Below, in pieces: positions 1-6,611 of a stretch of DNA of 9,193 bases. The notes under the pieces were generated by a model. It was not told the origin of the DNA. It worked only from the letters and a program-made list of their open reading frames with translations, and made no database searches. The position numbers and the translations under genes are program-made. Every line of letters begins with the position of its first letter. The first letter of the stretch is position 1. Location of the stretch: assembly GCA_021648045.1 (NCBI GenBank), contig JAKITM010000094.1, positions 1 to 9,193 of the forward strand, read 5' to 3'. This stretch comes from Lysobacterales bacterium (GTDB taxonomy: Bacteria; Pseudomonadota; Gammaproteobacteria; Xanthomonadales; SZUA-36).

Positions 1-4
1 TCGC

Positions 5-1126
5 TTAGAGCAACAGAAAGCTTAGTATGGCAACAAATACGGTGATTGTTGCCAGCAGGATCGTGTATGCAATGCCAATGCTGACAAACTTTACGCTGGT
101 CATTAGCCAGCCTTGACGGTAAAAGCGCTTTAAGCCCAGCCAAAAATATACCAATACCCAGACCTTCATAAGCTGGGACTGCCAATTAAGTATGGTAAAA
201 GTCCATCCGGATTTTGAAATCCAGCCCTGACTTGCCAACAGTGCGCCAAAACTCTCGAGCAGAAACACAGCTGTTGCCAGTACAAATATAAAACTGTGGT
301 TATACAGTGCAAAAATCAGATGTTCGGTGTAGTAGCGTTTGCTTAATATGTAGAACCCTTTCAATATTAGGGCGAACACTGGTAGTAAAACAAATATAGT
401 CAGTGGTAGTAGTTCAAAGATTTTATCGGTGATAATGGTCGGGTCCGCTTTAATCGCCTCGTTTTTGGCGTCTGATTTGGCCAACTCAGTATTAACCCAG
501 TCATTCAACATCTGTGGAACAAAGGGCAGATCGATTTCATCAATATCAGAATCTTCAGGGTTTGAGTTCAGATCGAGTTTAAAGAAGCTATCGCCACCTC
601 TTTTGGTTGACGGTTCAACTTCATCCACAACAGGTGGCTCTGCGGCTAATCCCTTTTCAGCGACCTCCGTGGTCGCCTCGCTAGGATTATTGAGCTTATC
701 AGTCTGTGGTGCTGCAGATACAATTTCCTGGTTTGCGGTATTGTGATTAACAAGCTCCTGTCGGATTTCAGAGTTGGTGATAAAACCCGCTAGCAGAAAA
801 AATATAATACTGGAAAAAAGATACAACCTAACCGGGGAGGTGTAGCGGAAACGCCGCCCGTGCATATAATCATCTGCAAGTTTGCCGGGTTGAAATAACA
901 GTGGTTTGAGAGTGCGGGTAAGGCGCGAATCAAAATCCAATAGGTCACCCATCATTTCCCGAAGCAATGCGGGAAAAAACCGGAAGAAGTTTTTATCCGG
1001 TTGTCCACAGAAATGACAATAAGGGCCCTGCAATGCGGTGCCGCAGTTCTGGCACTCACTTGAGTGATTCAGGCGTTTTTCTGCAACGGTTAATTTTGGT
1101 TTTAGTTTTTTTGAGACGATACTCAT
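5..1126 (-). CDS. DUF3667-type zinc-ribbon integral membrane protein
   Basis: Membrane protein of unknown function, 373 aa. The N-terminus carries a zinc-ribbon-like pair, CQNCG (C25, C28) and CHFCGQ (C37, C40). A conserved-looking block follows (about residues 45-100: FFPALLREMM, DFDSRLTRTLKPL, F.PG.LA..Y..GRR..Y..P.R.Y), which is the signature I associate with DUF3667. Hydrophobic segments lie at about 99-117, 239-260, 268-292, 318-335 and 343-372. Between the first two is a roughly 120-residue hydrophilic, acidic, low-complexity stretch (about 118-238). The ATG is the earliest possible start, because an in-frame TAA lies two codons upstream. No good Shine-Dalgarno sequence precedes it. The stop is only 5 bases from the window edge, so the gene is complete. 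It diverges from the MATE gene over a 133-base gap. The cysteines suggest metal binding; no reaction can be assigned. Family call fairly sure, function unknown. Confidence 0.8.
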   Translation of the reverse strand: MSIVSKKLKPKLTVAEKRLNHSSECQNCGTALQGPYCHFCGQPDKNFFRFFPALLREMMGDLLDFDSRLTRTLKPLLFQPGKLADDYMHGRRFRYTSPVRLYLFSSIIFFLLAGFITNSEIRQELVNHNTANQEIVSAAPQTDKLNNPSEATTEVAEKGLAAEPPVVDEVEPSTKRGGDSFFKLDLNSNPEDSDIDEIDLPFVPQMLNDWVNTELAKSDAKNEAIKADPTIITDKIFELLPLTIFVLLPVFALILKGFYILSKRYYTEHLIFALYNHSFIFVLATAVFLLESFGALLASQGWISKSGWTFTILNWQSQLMKVWVLVYFWLGLKRFYRQGWLMTSVKFVSIGIAYTILLATITVFVAILSFLLL

Positions 1127-1142
1127 AGCTTAGTAACACGAC

Positions 1143-1173
1143 CTTATAGTTGAATGCCCCGAACATTTGTGAA
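1143..1173 (-). promoter_or_regulatory. Weak candidate sigma-70 promoter for the DUF3667 gene
   Basis: Read on the minus strand, TATAAG (1148-1143) resembles a -10 box and TTCACA (1173-1168) resembles a -35 box. The spacer is 19 bases, longer than the usual 17. The -10 box would leave only a short leader before the ATG at 1126, consistent with the missing Shine-Dalgarno. This is pattern matching only, with low certainty. Confidence 0.25.
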
Positions 1174-1199
1174 ACGCAGTACCAGTTGCAGTGCCAGCT

Positions 1200-1219
1200 A
1201 TTGTATAACAGGTTACAAT
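1200..1219. repeat. Inverted repeat ATTGTA-N8-TACAAT in the DUF3667/MATE divergent gap
   Basis: Perfect 6-base arms (1200-1205 and 1214-1219) are separated by 8 bases, in the 133-base gap between divergent genes. It overlaps the second copy of a near-repeat, CAGTGCCAG (1189-1197) and CAATGCCAG (1216-1224), 27 bases apart. Its position 40-60 bases upstream of the MATE start would suit an operator. AT-rich gaps often hold such short palindromes by chance. Confidence 0.25.
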
Positions 1220-1259
1220 GCCAGAATAATAATAACTCAGAAAAAACAGCCCAAAAAAT

Positions 1260-2621
1260 ATGTCCCAACTTGGTACACATCGCCCAATTCAAGAAATGCA
1301 GCGCACGCTGTTTCTTGCCTTGCCGATTATTATTGGCCAGGTTGCCGGTGTCGGCATGAGCTTTGTGGATACGGTAATGGCGGGGCGCTTAGGTGCGCTG
1401 GCACTGGCAGCGCTGCCCATTGGCGGGGCTATCTGGATGACCGGGGTGATGTTTGCCATCGGTATTTTATTGGCGCTCAACCCTGCAGTTGCCCAACTGG
1501 ATGGGGCTGGGAAAAATGAAGAGGTTGGTGCGGTTACGCGCCAAGCAGTTTGGGTAGCAATCGGCTTGAGTGCTTTGTTGTTTGTGTTTATGCAAAGTGC
1601 CGAGCCGCTGGTGTTATGGTTTGGCATTGATGCGGAAATACGCCCGGTTGCATTGGGTTACCTGAGCGCGATTTCCTGGGGTATTCCCGCCATTTGTCTG
1701 CAACTGGTGTTGCGTTATTTTTCAGAAGGCACAGGTCATACCCAACCCACCATGTATATTGGCTTTCTCGGGGTAGCAGCCAATATCCCGTTAAACTACA
1801 TTTTCATGTATGGCAAGCTCGGCATGCCGGAGCTTGGAGCCATAGGCTGTGGTTATGCAACCGCTATCGTTCTCTGGTTACAGTTATTACTGCTTTGGGC
1901 TTATACAGCAAAACACCCGCATTTTCGCCGGTTTAAACTCTATACCGGTTTTGAAAAACCCAATTGGCCGGAAATTCGCGAACTTCTGCGCGTAGGCCTG
2001 CCCATTGCGGTGATGATTTCAGTCGAAGGTAGTTTATTTGTCGCTGCCGCATTGCTAATCGGCAAGCTTGGCACTATACCTACAGCAGCGCATGGCATTG
2101 CGATTAACTTTTCATCGCTATTGTTTATGATTCCACTGGGGCTGGCAGCCGCCATTACCACCCGGGTTGGTAATGCCATCGGGCGAGATGACCCCGTGTC
2201 TGCTCGTTATGTTGGCATGAATGGCTTTGCTCTCGGTTTTGGGTTTCAAATAATTAGTGCTGTGATTATGTTTCTATTTGCCGATCAAATCGTCTCGATT
2301 TATGGCAATACCAACCCGGAAGTAAGCCAGCTTGCGGCGTCACTAATTCAGCTGGCAGCAATATTCCAGCTTTCCGACGGCGTGCAGGTGTGTGCTGCTG
2401 GTGGGCTGCGCGGTTTGAAAGACACTAAAATTCCGATGATTTATACCATCATCGCCTACTGGGCGGTGGGCATGACCCTGGCATACCACCTGACTTTTAC
2501 CCAGCAAATGGGACCAGCCGGAATGTGGATAGGTATGATTGCAGGCCTCACAGTTGCAGCGGTTCTGTTGGGTGTGCGTTTTTGGCGCAGTGCCAGTCGT
2601 TTAATAGTAGAAAGTGGCTAA
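1260..2621 (+). CDS. norM: MATE-family multidrug/cation antiporter, NorM type
   Basis: Inner-membrane efflux pump that exports cationic drugs in exchange for Na+ or H+. At 453 aa it has the usual NorM length and the hydrophobic profile of a 12-helix MATE protein. The first helix region shows the family signature FVDTVMAG (about 35-42). Three acidic residues fall where NorM of Vibrio cholerae has its cation-site residues D36, E255 and D371: here D37 (SFVDTVM), E256 (ISVEGSLF) and D373 (QLSDGVQVCAAG). The RGLKDTK loop (384-390) is also typical. That supports a working, NorM-branch transporter; the ion and substrates are inferred. The ATG at 1260 gives a 12-residue lead before the first helix. 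It has no visible Shine-Dalgarno, being preceded by an A-rich stretch. An in-frame ATG at 1296 is a possible alternative start. The gene ends 4 bases from the convergent pspC stop, so there is no room for a private terminator. Confidence 0.93.
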   Translation: MSQLGTHRPIQEMQRTLFLALPIIIGQVAGVGMSFVDTVMAGRLGALALAALPIGGAIWMTGVMFAIGILLALNPAVAQLDGAGKNEEVGAVTRQAVWVAIGLSALLFVFMQSAEPLVLWFGIDAEIRPVALGYLSAISWGIPAICLQLVLRYFSEGTGHTQPTMYIGFLGVAANIPLNYIFMYGKLGMPELGAIGCGYATAIVLWLQLLLLWAYTAKHPHFRRFKLYTGFEKPNWPEIRELLRVGLPIAVMISVEGSLFVAAALLIGKLGTIPTAAHGIAINFSSLLFMIPLGLAAAITTRVGNAIGRDDPVSARYVGMNGFALGFGFQIISAVIMFLFADQIVSIYGNTNPEVSQLAASLIQLAAIFQLSDGVQVCAAGGLRGLKDTKIPMIYTIIAYWAVGMTLAYHLTFTQQMGPAGMWIGMIAGLTVAAVLLGVRFWRSASRLIVESG

Positions 2622-2625
2622 GGGT

Positions 2626-2904
2626 TTAGCGCTGTAAACGCTCGCGCAGTTGATTGAATTCTTCCTGTAAATTCCCCAGCGCAGACTCTTCTGGCCGCAT
2701 TGTTGCATCTGATTTATAGCGCTTCTTAAAAAAAATGCTCGCGAGAATATAGCTTATCGCCGCAAATTTTGCGAAGAAATACAACATCAGCATACACACA
2801 GCGCGTAATGCCCATACATTCCAGTCAAAGCGCCGCGCAAGGCCGGCGCAAACGCCGGCCACATAACCCTCATCGGGTAGGCGGTAGAGATTGTTTAAAC
2901 TCAT
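2626..2904 (-). CDS. pspC: PspC-domain membrane protein of the phage-shock operon
   Basis: Small inner-membrane protein, 92 aa. Residues 6-25 hold the PspC motif (LYRLPDEGYVAGVCAGLARR), followed by one hydrophobic segment (about 33-58) and a basic KKRYK stop-transfer. A short charged helical tail (about 72-92, EESALGNLQEEFNQLRERL) could form a coiled coil. In enterobacteria PspC, with PspB, relieves PspA inhibition of PspF and protects against secretin stress. Here pspB is absent, so PspC may act alone with PspA, perhaps through the tail. The start overlaps the pspA stop as TGATG, a 1-base overlap that suggests translational coupling; I see no independent ribosome-binding site. It is the last gene of the minus-strand operon and converges on the MATE gene. 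Domain identity is confident; the operon role follows from context. Confidence 0.9.
   Translation of the reverse strand: MSLNNLYRLPDEGYVAGVCAGLARRFDWNVWALRAVCMLMLYFFAKFAAISYILASIFFKKRYKSDATMRPEESALGNLQEEFNQLRERLQR
2841..2860 (-). other. Strong GC hairpin inside the pspC coding sequence
   Basis: Perfect 8-base arms, GGCCGGCG and CGCCGGCC, flank a 4-base loop, all G/C in the stem. In the mRNA it begins about 44 bases after the pspC AUG, encoding the conserved A-G-V-C-A-G residues. The symmetry comes partly from repeated GCCGGC codon pairs, so it may be a coding by-product. It is not followed by a T-run on either strand, so it does not look like a terminator. Confidence 0.4.
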
Positions 2905-3596
2905 CAGGCGCTTTTAGCTTCAGGTGCTACCGGATGCAGGCGATTATTCAGCGCTTCAAGCTCGGCCTCTACGGCTAAATTATCAGCATTGGTATGGCGG
3001 CTGGGATGCGCGGTTTCAAAATAACGCTGAGCTTCATCTTCCGCTTGTACCCGGGCCTCAAGGTTATCGACCTGCTGTTGCAGCTGCTCAAAACGATTGA
3101 GAGTGTTGCGCATGCGTTGCTGGCCGCGGGTTAATGATGCAGTTTTGCTATCCAGCTTAGCTGGGTGACTTTTGCTATTCCAGCGCTTGCGCAATTCCAG
3201 TGCCGACTGGTAACGCTCTTGCAAGGTGTTGATATCTGTTTCTATGCTGCTGATGCGTTCACGCAAGCTATCTAGCTGGCGTTGCTGTTCCTGCCGCTGT
3301 TTTTGTTGTATCGACTTTTCTGCCAACGCTTTGCGGGCGGCGGTTTCATTTTCTGCCAGCACCTGCTTTTCCGCTTCATCCTGGTGTGATTTGATGCTTA
3401 CATCAAGTCGGGTTTGTGCGGTTTCTAGCACCTTAACTTCTGCCAGCATTTCAGCCAGTGCCTGACGGGCTTCGAGACGCGCATCTTCCATTTCCCGAAT
3501 TAATGCTTTTAGTAATTTTTGTGGATCTTCGGCTTTTTCTAGCAGCGAATTAACATTGGCGGTAATAATATAGCGTAATCTTGAAAATGCACTCAT
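2904..3596 (-). CDS. pspA: Phage-shock protein A (PspA/IM30/Vipp1 family)
   Basis: Peripheral membrane protein that oligomerises on stressed inner membranes and limits proton leakage. In enterobacteria it also binds and inhibits the activator PspF. At 230 aa it is close to the usual length (about 220-230). The N-terminus (about 1-22, SAFSRLRYIITANVNSLLEKA) is the amphipathic membrane-binding helix, followed by the family motif EDP.KLL...I.EMEDA (about 23-39). Residues about 35-190 are long, charged, Gln/Glu/Arg-rich helices typical of the PspA coiled coil. The tail (about 190-230) is less regular. The start is supported by GGAG (3608-3605 on the minus strand) with 8 bases before the ATG. It is first in a two-gene operon with pspC, behind a sigma-54-type promoter. 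pspF is not in the window, so the enhancer-binding partner would have to lie elsewhere. Confidence 0.95.
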   Translation of the reverse strand: MSAFSRLRYIITANVNSLLEKAEDPQKLLKALIREMEDARLEARQALAEMLAEVKVLETAQTRLDVSIKSHQDEAEKQVLAENETAARKALAEKSIQQKQRQEQQRQLDSLRERISSIETDINTLQERYQSALELRKRWNSKSHPAKLDSKTASLTRGQQRMRNTLNRFEQLQQQVDNLEARVQAEDEAQRYFETAHPSRHTNADNLAVEAELEALNNRLHPVAPEAKSA

Positions 3597-3633
3597 TTTG
3601 TATCTCCGGTTTGAATTGATTCATATACCTTTA

Positions 3634-3649
3634 TGCATTTTCTATGCCA
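3634..3649 (-). promoter_or_regulatory. Sigma-54 (-24/-12) promoter of pspA-pspC
   Basis: On the minus strand the sequence TGGCATAGAAAATGCA matches the sigma-54 core TGGCACG-N4-TTGCA at all but three positions. It keeps the required GG and GC dinucleotides exactly 10 bases apart. It predicts a transcript start near 3623, leaving a leader of about 26 bases that contains the GGAG ribosome site. pspA genes in enterobacteria are transcribed by sigma-54 with PspF, so match and context agree. Confidence 0.75.
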
Positions 3650-3680
3650 ATTATAATAATGATGTAAAACAGAGGCATGC

Positions 3681-3693
3681 AATCAGTAATTTA
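3681..3693 (+). promoter_or_regulatory. IHF-like site upstream of the pspA promoter
   Basis: AATCAGTAATTTA fits the IHF consensus WATCARNNNNTTR at every position, within an AT-rich stretch. It sits about 58-70 bases upstream of the predicted pspA start, between the sigma-54 core and the palindrome at 3735-3750. That is where a bending protein would be expected at an enhancer-dependent promoter; the E. coli pspA promoter is known to use IHF. The consensus is degenerate, so position carries much of the weight. Confidence 0.45.
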
Positions 3694-3708
3694 TTTTCAA
3701 GCAAGTAA

Positions 3709-3769
3709 AAATGGCGAATTTGACGAGTTTCTAATGTTATAGGGGTAACACTATGACAAATGGCGTATT
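3709..3769. repeat. Direct repeat AAATGGCGWATT bracketing a palindrome (candidate enhancer)
   Basis: Two 12-base copies differing at one base, AAATGGCGAATT (3709-3720) and AAATGGCGTATT (3758-3769), lie 49 bases apart on either side of the palindrome at 3735-3750. The second copy also lies inside a second inverted repeat, GACAA-N8-TTGTC (3755-3772), which touches the sppA -35 box. Paired sites at roughly -90 to -147 from the pspA start would suit an enhancer-binding protein of the PspF type. Binding is inferred. Confidence 0.4.
3735..3750. promoter_or_regulatory. Palindrome TGTTA-N6-TAACA, candidate activator site for pspA
   Basis: Perfect 5-base arms with a 6-base centre lie about 112-127 bases upstream of the predicted pspA start and 17 bases upstream of the sppA -35 box. 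Distance and symmetry fit an upstream activating sequence for a sigma-54 activator such as PspF. It could instead be an operator for sppA. Confidence 0.4.
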
Positions 3770-3796
3770 GTCGAAACCGCTAGAGTTACTTAGAAT
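3768..3796 (+). promoter_or_regulatory. Sigma-70-type promoter of sppA
   Basis: A -35 box TTGTCG (3768-3773, 4 of 6 to consensus) and a -10 box TAGAAT (3791-3796, 5 of 6) are separated by exactly 17 bases. The predicted start near 3803 leaves a short leader holding the GGAG ribosome site (3820-3823). The -35 box overlaps the GACAA/TTGTC inverted repeat, so a protein bound there could affect sppA. Confidence 0.55.
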
Positions 3797-3829
3797 GAGT
3801 CAATTATTTTTTAGTTTGCGGAGAGAAAA

Positions 3830-5692
3830 ATGTCAACGGGTGAAACTTCATTTTTAGGGCGTGCCTGGAGAGGCTTTTGGCGGAGTTTGGATATGTTCAG
3901 GAAGATCATCCTGAATCTGGTGTTTTTCTTAATCTTCTTTATCATAATGATAAGTATATTCTCTGGTGCCGAAGGCTTTAAAGTCGCCAGCGATAGCACC
4001 CTGGTGATTAACCCTAAAGGGGTTGTGGTGGAAGCTTTCTCCGGTCAACCCGCACAGCGGCTGATTGATGAGGCGATGGAGCGGGAAGACACGGAAACCC
4101 GGCTTCGAGACCTCGTGGATGCAATAAATAAGGCGGCAGGAGACTCCCGCATCAACAGTTTGTTATTAATTCCAGACGGCATGCGCGGTATTGGTCTGGC
4201 ATCCTTACATGAATTAGAGAATGCCATTACTCAATTTAAGACCAGTGGTAAGCCCGTGATTACCTATGCGGAGAATTTATCCCAGCATCAATATTATTTT
4301 GCTGCCCAAGCTGATGAAGTTTGGTTGAGTCCTACCGGTTCAGTGTTGATTGATGGTTACGCCAGCTATAGAAATTACTATAAGGAAGCACTGGAAAAAC
4401 TTTCCGTGCAGATTAACCTGTTCCGGGTTGGCACATACAAGTCGGCAATGGAACCTTTCATTCGTAATGATATGTCAGCAGAAGCTAAGCAAGCTGGCCG
4501 CTATTGGCTGAACTCCTTGTGGGAACAATACCTAGACGGTATCTCGGTGGTGCGTGATATCAGCGCAGAGAAAATTGAGGCTGATATCAATAATTTCGCA
4601 CAAATATTACAAGCCGCAAATGGCGATATGGCACAAGCTGCAGTAGATATGAACCTGGTGGATCGTTTGCTTTCCCGTCCGGAGTTTCGCGCGGAAATGA
4701 TTTTGCGTGGCAAACAGGGCAGCGATGACAGCTTTCGACAAGTGAATTTCAAAGACTACCTGGCGGCGTTTAAGTTAAGCAACATACCCAAACCAGCCAG
4801 TGATATTACCCGGGTGGCAATCATCGTTGCCGAGGGTGAAATTGTCGGTGGGAAGAAACCTGCTGGCCTTATTTCCTCTGAAGTGATGGCGCGACAAATT
4901 CGCACAGTCGCTGCAGATAAAGACCTAGACGCATTGGTTATCAGGGTGAATTCACCAGGTGGCAGTGCTTTTGCTTCAGAAATTATTCGGCGGGAAATCC
5001 AGGTGGTTCGTGACCGCGGTAAGCCGGTGGTTATCTCCATGGGCGATGTGGCCGCATCAGGTGGTTATTGGATAGCAACTACGGCCGATAAGATCATTGC
5101 CGATCCTGCAACGATTACCGGATCGATCGGAATTTTTGGAATGATTCCTACCTTCCCCGATACATTGGCACGCATGGGCATCTATACCGATGGTTTTGGC
5201 ACTACATCATTGGCGGGTGGGCTGCGGCTTGATCGTGAACTAAATCCAAAAGTCGCTGAAATATTTCAACGCGCTACCGAGCGCGGCTATGATGATTTTC
5301 TACAGCGGGTTGCCAGCGCAAGAAATATGACTATTGAGGAAGTCAATGAAGTCGCGCAAGGCAGAGTCTGGACTGGCGAGCAAGCCCTGGCGCGCGGATT
5401 GATTGATCAATTAGGTGGCTTAAGCACGGCTATTGGTGCTGCAGCTTTACTGGTAGATGAGGGTGCTGGCCTTGAGATTGAATATCAGGAACCTAAGTTG
5501 AGCACATTTGAAGAATTCCTGCTCGGTATGACCACCAGTGCGATCGCTTATTTACCCGGGGATCTATTTATTAGTTCGGATTTTCTACAGCGCCCATTGG
5601 TACGCGACTTTTTTGCACGGCTTGATTTCTTAGCAAATTCTGAACCCGGTTTCGCAACCTACGCCCGTTGTTTTATGTGTGAGGTTGAATAA
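3830..5692 (+). CDS. sppA: Signal peptide peptidase SppA, long (67K) type
   Basis: Membrane-anchored serine protease of peptidase family S49 that cleaves released signal peptides at the outer face of the inner membrane. At 620 aa it is the double-domain proteobacterial form. A basic N-terminus precedes a single hydrophobic anchor (about 26-45). The N-terminal S49-like half holds the general-base lysine K204 in GTYKSAMEP, equivalent to E. coli K209. The C-terminal half holds RVNSPGGSA (about 372-380) and the nucleophile S410 in VAASGGYW, equivalent to E. coli S409, then the TGSIGIFG segment. Both catalytic residues are present, so the enzyme should be active. The tail ends in a CxxC pair (ARCFMCEVE), possibly a disulfide or metal site. 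GGAG lies 6 bases before the ATG. The gene diverges from pspA over 233 bases and is followed after 3 bases by an exported protein gene, suggesting an operon. Confidence 0.95.
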   Translation: MSTGETSFLGRAWRGFWRSLDMFRKIILNLVFFLIFFIIMISIFSGAEGFKVASDSTLVINPKGVVVEAFSGQPAQRLIDEAMEREDTETRLRDLVDAINKAAGDSRINSLLLIPDGMRGIGLASLHELENAITQFKTSGKPVITYAENLSQHQYYFAAQADEVWLSPTGSVLIDGYASYRNYYKEALEKLSVQINLFRVGTYKSAMEPFIRNDMSAEAKQAGRYWLNSLWEQYLDGISVVRDISAEKIEADINNFAQILQAANGDMAQAAVDMNLVDRLLSRPEFRAEMILRGKQGSDDSFRQVNFKDYLAAFKLSNIPKPASDITRVAIIVAEGEIVGGKKPAGLISSEVMARQIRTVAADKDLDALVIRVNSPGGSAFASEIIRREIQVVRDRGKPVVISMGDVAASGGYWIATTADKIIADPATITGSIGIFGMIPTFPDTLARMGIYTDGFGTTSLAGGLRLDRELNPKVAEIFQRATERGYDDFLQRVASARNMTIEEVNEVAQGRVWTGEQALARGLIDQLGGLSTAIGAAALLVDEGAGLEIEYQEPKLSTFEEFLLGMTTSAIAYLPGDLFISSDFLQRPLVRDFFARLDFLANSEPGFATYARCFMCEVE

Positions 5693-5695
5693 TCC

Positions 5696-6463
5696 ATGAA
5701 AAAATCCCTTGGGTTTTTTATTATCGCGCTCATGTTGCCGGCAATCTCCAGTGCCAGTTCACTGGACGGCTACAAACAGACTGTTATCGACAGCCTTTCC
5801 CGCTTTGAAGAAACCGACAGGGACCAGTGGAGCTTTTCGGTTGAACGCATACAACGCAGCGGTGCAACCACCAAGACCAGTGTAGAGTCTTTTAATCCGT
5901 CTGTTAATCTAGGTAACTCGAAGGCATCTCCCTGGAGTTTGTTGAAAGAGAATAAAAAAACACCAGATGAAAAACGCCTAGCATCTTACCAGAAGCAAAT
6001 GTCCAAGCGGGAAGAGGAAAGGAAAGCAAACAAGGAAAAAGCAGCGGAGGATGGTGGTTCTAAAGATGTGTTAATTGCCATGATTAAACTGGATAGCCTA
6101 GAAATTACGCAACAAGAGGATCATCAGGTAATTTTATCCTTTACGCCCTTGGTCGAAGATATGGACGAAGAAAGTTTAGAGTATTTGGCCGGCGAGATCA
6201 TTATCGATACAAACAATAATTATGTTAGTCAGGTGAAAATTAAGAACATCGGTAAATTAACCCCGGCTTTTTCCGTTACCCTGAAAAAATTTCTTTTATT
6301 GTTCGAGTTTATTAAAATTGAAGAGCATATTCTGCCGCTGAACATTGTCAGCGAGATCAGTGGCAAAGTCGCTTTTATGAAATCCATTAAAGAGTACTCC
6401 TCGGATAGCTATTCTGATTACAGATATTTAGACACTGAGTATGTAATCCCTCCAGAGGGGTGA
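5696..6463 (+). CDS. Exported protein of unknown function downstream of sppA
   Basis: I do not recognise this 255-aa protein. Residues 1-20 form a clear Sec signal peptide (MKKS, a hydrophobic core FFIIALMLPAI, then SSA before the likely cut after A20). There is no lipobox cysteine, so it is probably soluble in the periplasm. Residues about 85-120 are very rich in Lys and Glu (KKTPDEKR, KREEERKANKEKAAED) and probably helical. From about 125 to 250 alternating strand-like segments include GEIIIDTNNNYVSQVKI and EISGKVAFMKS, ending in SYSDYRYLDTEY. The rhythm recalls the beta-sheets of LolA/LolB-like outer-membrane sorting proteins, but that is a fold guess, not a match. It starts 3 bases after the sppA stop, with GAGG 11 bases before its ATG, so it is probably co-transcribed with sppA. 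A role with SppA or in envelope stress is inferred from position only. Confidence 0.8.
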   Translation: MKKSLGFFIIALMLPAISSASSLDGYKQTVIDSLSRFEETDRDQWSFSVERIQRSGATTKTSVESFNPSVNLGNSKASPWSLLKENKKTPDEKRLASYQKQMSKREEERKANKEKAAEDGGSKDVLIAMIKLDSLEITQQEDHQVILSFTPLVEDMDEESLEYLAGEIIIDTNNNYVSQVKIKNIGKLTPAFSVTLKKFLLLFEFIKIEEHILPLNIVSEISGKVAFMKSIKEYSSDSYSDYRYLDTEYVIPPEG

Positions 6464-6499
6464 GAGCTTTAACTTCCACTTTGATTGATTCGTAGAAAC

Positions 6500-6518
6500 T
6501 GATATTTTCGGAATATCA
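6500..6518. promoter_or_regulatory. Palindrome TGATATT-N5-AATATCA upstream of the XRE gene
   Basis: Perfect 7-base arms (6500-6506 and 6512-6518) lie in the 148-base gap before the XRE regulator. There is no T-run after it, so it does not look like a terminator. The left part, CTGATATTTTC (6499-6509), recurs with one change as CTGATATTCTC at 6560-6570, nearer the gene. Small regulators often bind such sites at their own promoters, so these are candidate autoregulatory operators. Confidence 0.4.
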
Positions 6519-6559
6519 CTAAAATTCCTCATTATGGGTCATTATTCCACTGGCTATTC

Positions 6560-6579
6560 CTGATATTCTCTAGAAGAAT
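6560..6579. promoter_or_regulatory. Second CTGATATT copy with ATTCT-N5-AGAAT symmetry
   Basis: This copy of the CTGATATTyTC motif starts 61 bases after the first. It forms its own short inverted repeat, ATTCT and AGAAT, around CTAGA (6565-6579). It ends 32 bases before the XRE start codon, so a bound protein could block transcription or translation start. Inference only. Confidence 0.3.
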
Positions 6580-6611
6580 AGGGTCGTCGATAATGTGAAC
6601 GAGGACTTGAA

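Noticed and set aside
429..746. Plus-strand open frame opposite the DUF3667 gene
   Set aside because: Ser/Leu-rich antisense shadow of the low-complexity acidic region; no ribosome site or recognisable domain.
1154..1519. Open frame on the plus strand overlapping the start of the MATE gene
   Set aside because: It is out of frame with a strongly supported MATE gene, has an odd composition and matches no family I know.
2615..2630. Shared terminator between the convergent MATE and pspC genes
   Set aside because: The genes are 4 bases apart and I see no hairpin with a T-run at either 3' end.
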